Source of the DNA: Mustela lutreola
Taxonomy: Eukaryota > Chordata > Mammalia > Carnivora > Mustelidae
Direction: 5' to 3'
Length of the DNA stretch: 64,000 bases
Assembly: GCF_030435805.1 (NCBI RefSeq)
Contig: NC_081293.1
Location: forward strand, 196,467,546-196,531,545
Part shown: in pieces, positions 60,465 through 64,000 of the stretch
How the letters are laid out: each line of letters starts with the position of its first letter
Position numbering within the stretch: position 1 is the first letter of the stretch
Made by a program: the position numbers and the translations under genes
The notes under the pieces: generated by a model
The model's input: only the letters and a program-made list of their open reading frames with translations
Told to the model about the DNA's origin: nothing
Databases searched by the model: none

Positions 60465-60630
60465 TGCAAAGTTTACTTAAGTGATCTCACATAATCTCTG
60501 GTTGGGAGGTACTCCTCTTTTACAGATAAAAACATTTGCTCAAGGTCGTGTAACTGGTAATCACCAGAGGCCATTTAAACCCGCGTCTCTTGACTCCTGG
60601 ACCCTAGGCTCCTGACCACCACTACGTGTT
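60465..60630 (-). mobile_element. MIR SINE, reverse
   Basis: ttttacagataaaaacattt, caaggtcgtgtaactggtaa and cttgactcctggaccctagg follow the reversed MIR order. Confidence 0.75.
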
Positions 60631-60670
60631 TGCTGGGTGAACAGAGTATGCTGCTGCTTTGGTGAAGATA

Positions 60671-60859
60671 ATTTTTTTTTTAAAGATTTTATTTAGTTGA
60701 CAGAGATCACAATCAGGCAGGAGGCAGGCGGAGAGAGAGGAAGGGAAGCAGACTCCCCACTAAGCAGAGAGCCCGATGCAGGCCTCTATCCCAGGACTCT
60801 GGGATCATGACCTGAGCCGAAGGCAGAGGCTTCAATCCACTGAGCCACCCAGGCACCTC
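60671..60859 (-). mobile_element. CAN-SINE, reverse
   Basis: Poly(T), ttaaagattttatttagttg, then the reversed head gagccacccaggcacctc. Flanks GGTGAAGATAATT and GGTGGAAACGATTATT are a weak duplication. Confidence 0.9.
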
Positions 60860-61108
60860 TGGTGGAAACGATTATTAAATGCCTACCATGCCTGATGTTG
60901 TGATGGCAACTAGGGGTTTACCAAGATGAAACCTTGTCCTTACCTCCAGGAGGCCCAAGTCTGGACATATATGTGTACACAAATAATGAGTGGAGGGAGG
61001 GAGATGGGGGTGAGTGGCTCGAGCAGGATGGAAGCAGATAGCTTCCAAGTTTCATATTGGTTCAAGCTACTTCATGCCTTCATGGAGCCACTTAAGAACC
61101 TCTATAGT

Positions 61109-61250
61109 GGGGCGCCTGGGTGGTTCAGTGGGTTAAAGCCTCTTCCTTTGGAGCTCTCTGCTCTGCAGGGAGCCTACTTCCTCCTCTCTCTGCCTACTTG
61201 TGATCTCTATCTGTCAAATAAATTTTAAAAATCTTAAAAAAAAAAAAAAA
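61109..61250 (+). mobile_element. CAN-SINE, forward, internally shortened
   Basis: ggggcgcctgggtggttcag head. A stretch after cctcttcctttgg is deleted and an A tail ends it. The target repeat ACCTCTATAGT recurs as CCCTCTATAGT after the tail. Confidence 0.9.
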
Positions 61251-62889
61251 ACCCTCTATAGTTAATGGCAAATTATCTTTCAGAGACTAAAAGCATTGAC
61301 TCAAGAAAACCACACATCAGTATGTCTCTTTAAGAGACCCCAGGGATTCAAGGGAAGGAAAGCAATGTTTTTTGGGGGGGGCAGGCAGGTAGGTCAAGGT
61401 CTGGGGCTGATGAGCAGGGAGCAGGAGCCAGGTCCTCCGGCATCTAAGGTCTGTACTTGGGGGTTGGGGAAAAGGATAAGGACGAAGGAATCTGACCAGG
61501 GTTTCTGACTGTGAAAGATGACCTTTGGAGGAAATGCTTGGGGGTGGGGAAAGCTGGCATTGGGTGTCCATTCGTTCTGTGCTGCACCTGCTTTTGGGCA
61601 GAGATGGTGAGGAGAGGTCCAAAGTTCAGGGGAAGTCACTGAAGTGGCCTTGAGGGGGCTGGTCAAGCTGGGACAGAGTGAACTTGTCCATGGGTCCTTT
61701 CTGGGTCCCTCAGAGGACCTGGTGGATCCCAAGTCCTTGCTCAGCATGGCACATGCTGACAGCAGTCTTGAGGGAGGAACTGCTTAGGCTGGAGGGGTCA
61801 GAGTTCTGCTGACAGGAGCCACACTTCTGAAGTGTCCAGTTCCCCCCCCCCCCCCGCCGCCCACTTTTTTAATACAATTACAAGAAGTTAATTATCTTGT
61901 CAAAATTTAATAATGCAGACATATATTTCTTAAATGCCGAAGTCTTTCATTCTCCCCTCTCCCCAGCCCATTCTGTCTTTTCTTTTTTCTTAATGTAAAT
62001 CGGATCCCAGATGTGCTTCATTCTTTCCGTCCTTGAAACACCCTTGGTCATAAAATGCCAATCTGGAGGAAATCTTTCACTCTGTAGAGGAAACATGCCT
62101 AAGACAAGTGGGTTTTCTCACTCATGACCAGTGACAGATCTGGGACCAGAACACCAGAATTCCACATGCCTTTGGTAAACCTCCAGTAGGTATTCTAGAA
62201 AATAAAGAGATGGACCCGATTCTTGAAAAAGTTGATGGCCTAGTGGTATCTGGCCTCTGTGTAGGCTTTTATACTTTACATATACTTCTATAGACAACAG
62301 AACCAGTTTGGATCCTGCAAAAGTCAGGAAAGGTAAGTATGTAACTAGGAAATTACTCTTTTACAGATAAGTCAAAGTCCAGAGACAGAAAAACTGCACA
62401 AAAGTTAGTGGCAAACCGGACAGAATCTCAGTCCGACAGTGTCTATTGTCCTGAACCAAACAATAGCTGGGCCACGGCAATGCCCAGGAGGCAGCTACTG
62501 ATTCACTAGAACGAGGCCCACCAGCTGCACAGTCGATGTCTCAGGGAGAGAGAGGCCAGCTCTGTCTTTATCAACCCCCAGTCCCAAAGGCAGTTTCTCA
62601 GCAGCTCCAGAGAGAATCCTGCCAGCGGGAGCTGACCCAGCGGGCTGGAGGGAGCCGTGTGAGGAACCTTGTTGGCATAAAGAACATTTGGTTCCAATTA
62701 GTGCGGGTAAAAGAGAAAATTCTCTTTTCCGGAGGTCTCCAGGAGCAGTCAAGACCCTCCCTGGAGTGTCCCCTGCTGGGACACTCCACCCAGGAACGTG
62801 ACCTCTTCAGACCGCTGTTTCCTGACAAGAAAGCGAGGGGGGTGGGTGTAACGAGGTCTCGGCGTGTCTCTCTCATAGAGACCCCAGGA

Positions 62890-64000
62890 TCGTTGATCGG
62901 GCGCCCACGACGTGCCCGGCGCCGCGCGCGGTGCGGACGGCGATTTCTCTCGGGTCCCGCGAGATCCGTACAACAGCTTCTCACCCTAACACCTGGTGTA
63001 CCAAGTGCCACCATGTCTCATGCACACTCGAGTGTGAGCGCCAGAGCGGGCTTCGTGCGTCTTGTCCTCCCGGATCCCGGCACCAAGAGCGGTGCGGGCG
63101 CGTCCTGAGTCGGACGGAGAGTTGCGGAACGACGGGATCCATCTGAGCGCGCGTCCGCGGGGCCAGAGCCGGAGGGAGCGCGCGGCGGAGGGGAAGTACG
63201 GGGTGCCGCGGCGCTGTCCGGTCACCAGCACGCCGCCTCGCCCTCGGCCCCTCCGCCCCTCGGAGCCCTGGACTCCACTCGCGCGCCAGCAGCCAAAGCG
63301 TTAACGCCGCGCGGGCCCCCCCCTCCGCGAGGCTCCGCGGGCGGCGGGGTCAGCCCGCCCACCAGGGCTATTGGCTCAGGAGAACAAAGGGGCCGCCCCG
63401 CGGGCTTCTCCGATAGGGCCGAGCTGGTCATCTGAGCGGCGCGGCCAATCAGACCGCGGGACGGCCCCGGGGATGGCTAAGCCCGCTAGCCAATCAGGGG
63501 CAGGCGCCCGCCCCGCCTGTCCCGGGACTGGCGGGGCCGGAGAGCCCAGTGCCCAAGTCGCCCCGGGGTGGCAGTTCCCGTTAACCTTAACCACAAAGTC
63601 AAGGTATTTATTCCCGTCCCCTCCCTCCGAGTCCCTCCGAATCCGGGCGGGAGGGGCGTGCGGAGGGACGGACCGTGCTGTGGGGCCAGCGCCCGGCCCG
63701 CTCCTCCCGCGCTGCCTCCACCCACCCTCGGGCTGGCGGCGGCCTCGGGGGGTCTCGGGGTCCCCTGAGCTCCTGGCGCTGCGGCCCCGAACTTTCCCGA
63801 CCCCCACACAGCCCCTGGGGACAGGGGCCCGGGCCGTGCGTGGGAGGGGGCTGCAGGCCGGGCAGAGAGCAGGAGGGGGCCTGTGAGAGCGGGAGGGACG
63901 GGGTGGTGAGCGGAGGGCTTGACCCCTGGTCCCTTCGGGCGCATTCTGCCCAAGCGCTGTCCCTGTGTTCGGGGCTGTGTCGGCTGTGTCGGAGAGACCG
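62890..64000. promoter_or_regulatory. CpG island with three CCAAT boxes, probable ZNF775 promoter
   Basis: High-CpG sequence runs to the right edge. CCAAT motifs lie at 63370-63374 (inverted, ATTGG), 63445-63449 and 63490-63494, an NF-Y-like cluster spread over 125 bp. By human gene order the next gene is ZNF775 on the plus strand, so assignment is from synteny. No coding exon was recognised. Confidence 0.5.

Larger units (their letters stand above)
60046..62880. other. Intergenic region between REPIN1 and the right-edge CpG island
   Basis: No gene was recognised. It holds one MIR in reverse, a probable second MIR fragment near 62350-62455, two CAN-SINEs and a C-run near 61847. Confidence 0.55.

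Overview
The window reads as vertebrate nuclear DNA from a caniform carnivore, most likely a mustelid or close relative. It holds at least 15 copies of the carnivore tRNA-derived CAN-SINE (heads like GGGGCACCTGGGTGGCTCAG, A-rich tails with AAATAAATAAATAAAATCTT), many flanked by clear target-site duplications. It also holds a carnivore-type LINE-1, MIRs and MER5A copies. Genes are split by GT-AG introns and several start in CpG islands. Species assignment is inference from the SINE type.

The gene order matches human 7q36.1: ZNF862 (3' part, + strand, 774-5550), ATP6V0E2 (+, 8775-12245), LRRC61 (+, CpG-island promoter near 20.6-21.1 kb, coding exon 33613-34392), ZBED6CL (+, 25366-28611, nested in the LRRC61 intron), RARRES2/chemerin (-, 35437-37421), REPIN1 (+, 57212-58927), and at the right edge a CpG island that is probably the ZNF775 promoter. 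No ACTR3C-like gene is visible between ATP6V0E2 and LRRC61.

Two hAT-transposase-derived genes lie about 22 kb apart and have had opposite fates. ZNF862 carries two frameshifts and two in-frame stops in its large transposase-derived exon, so it looks like a recent pseudogene here. ZBED6CL has an uninterrupted 1081-codon frame with a BED finger and a hAT dimerisation region, whereas I recall the human protein as only a short C-terminal remnant. This is the most interesting observation in the window.

From 38 to 54 kb there is a gene-poor tract of repeats: an MLT1 LTR split by a SINE, two SINEs back to back, a LINE-1 of about 6 kb with visible target-site duplications but no recognisable ORF1, microsatellites, a decayed tRNA-Cys(GCA)-like sequence at about 51.3 kb, and an old L1M fragment. 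The remaining genes are unrelated housekeeping or signalling genes and do not form a single pathway. I found no CRISPR array, operon or other prokaryote-like system.
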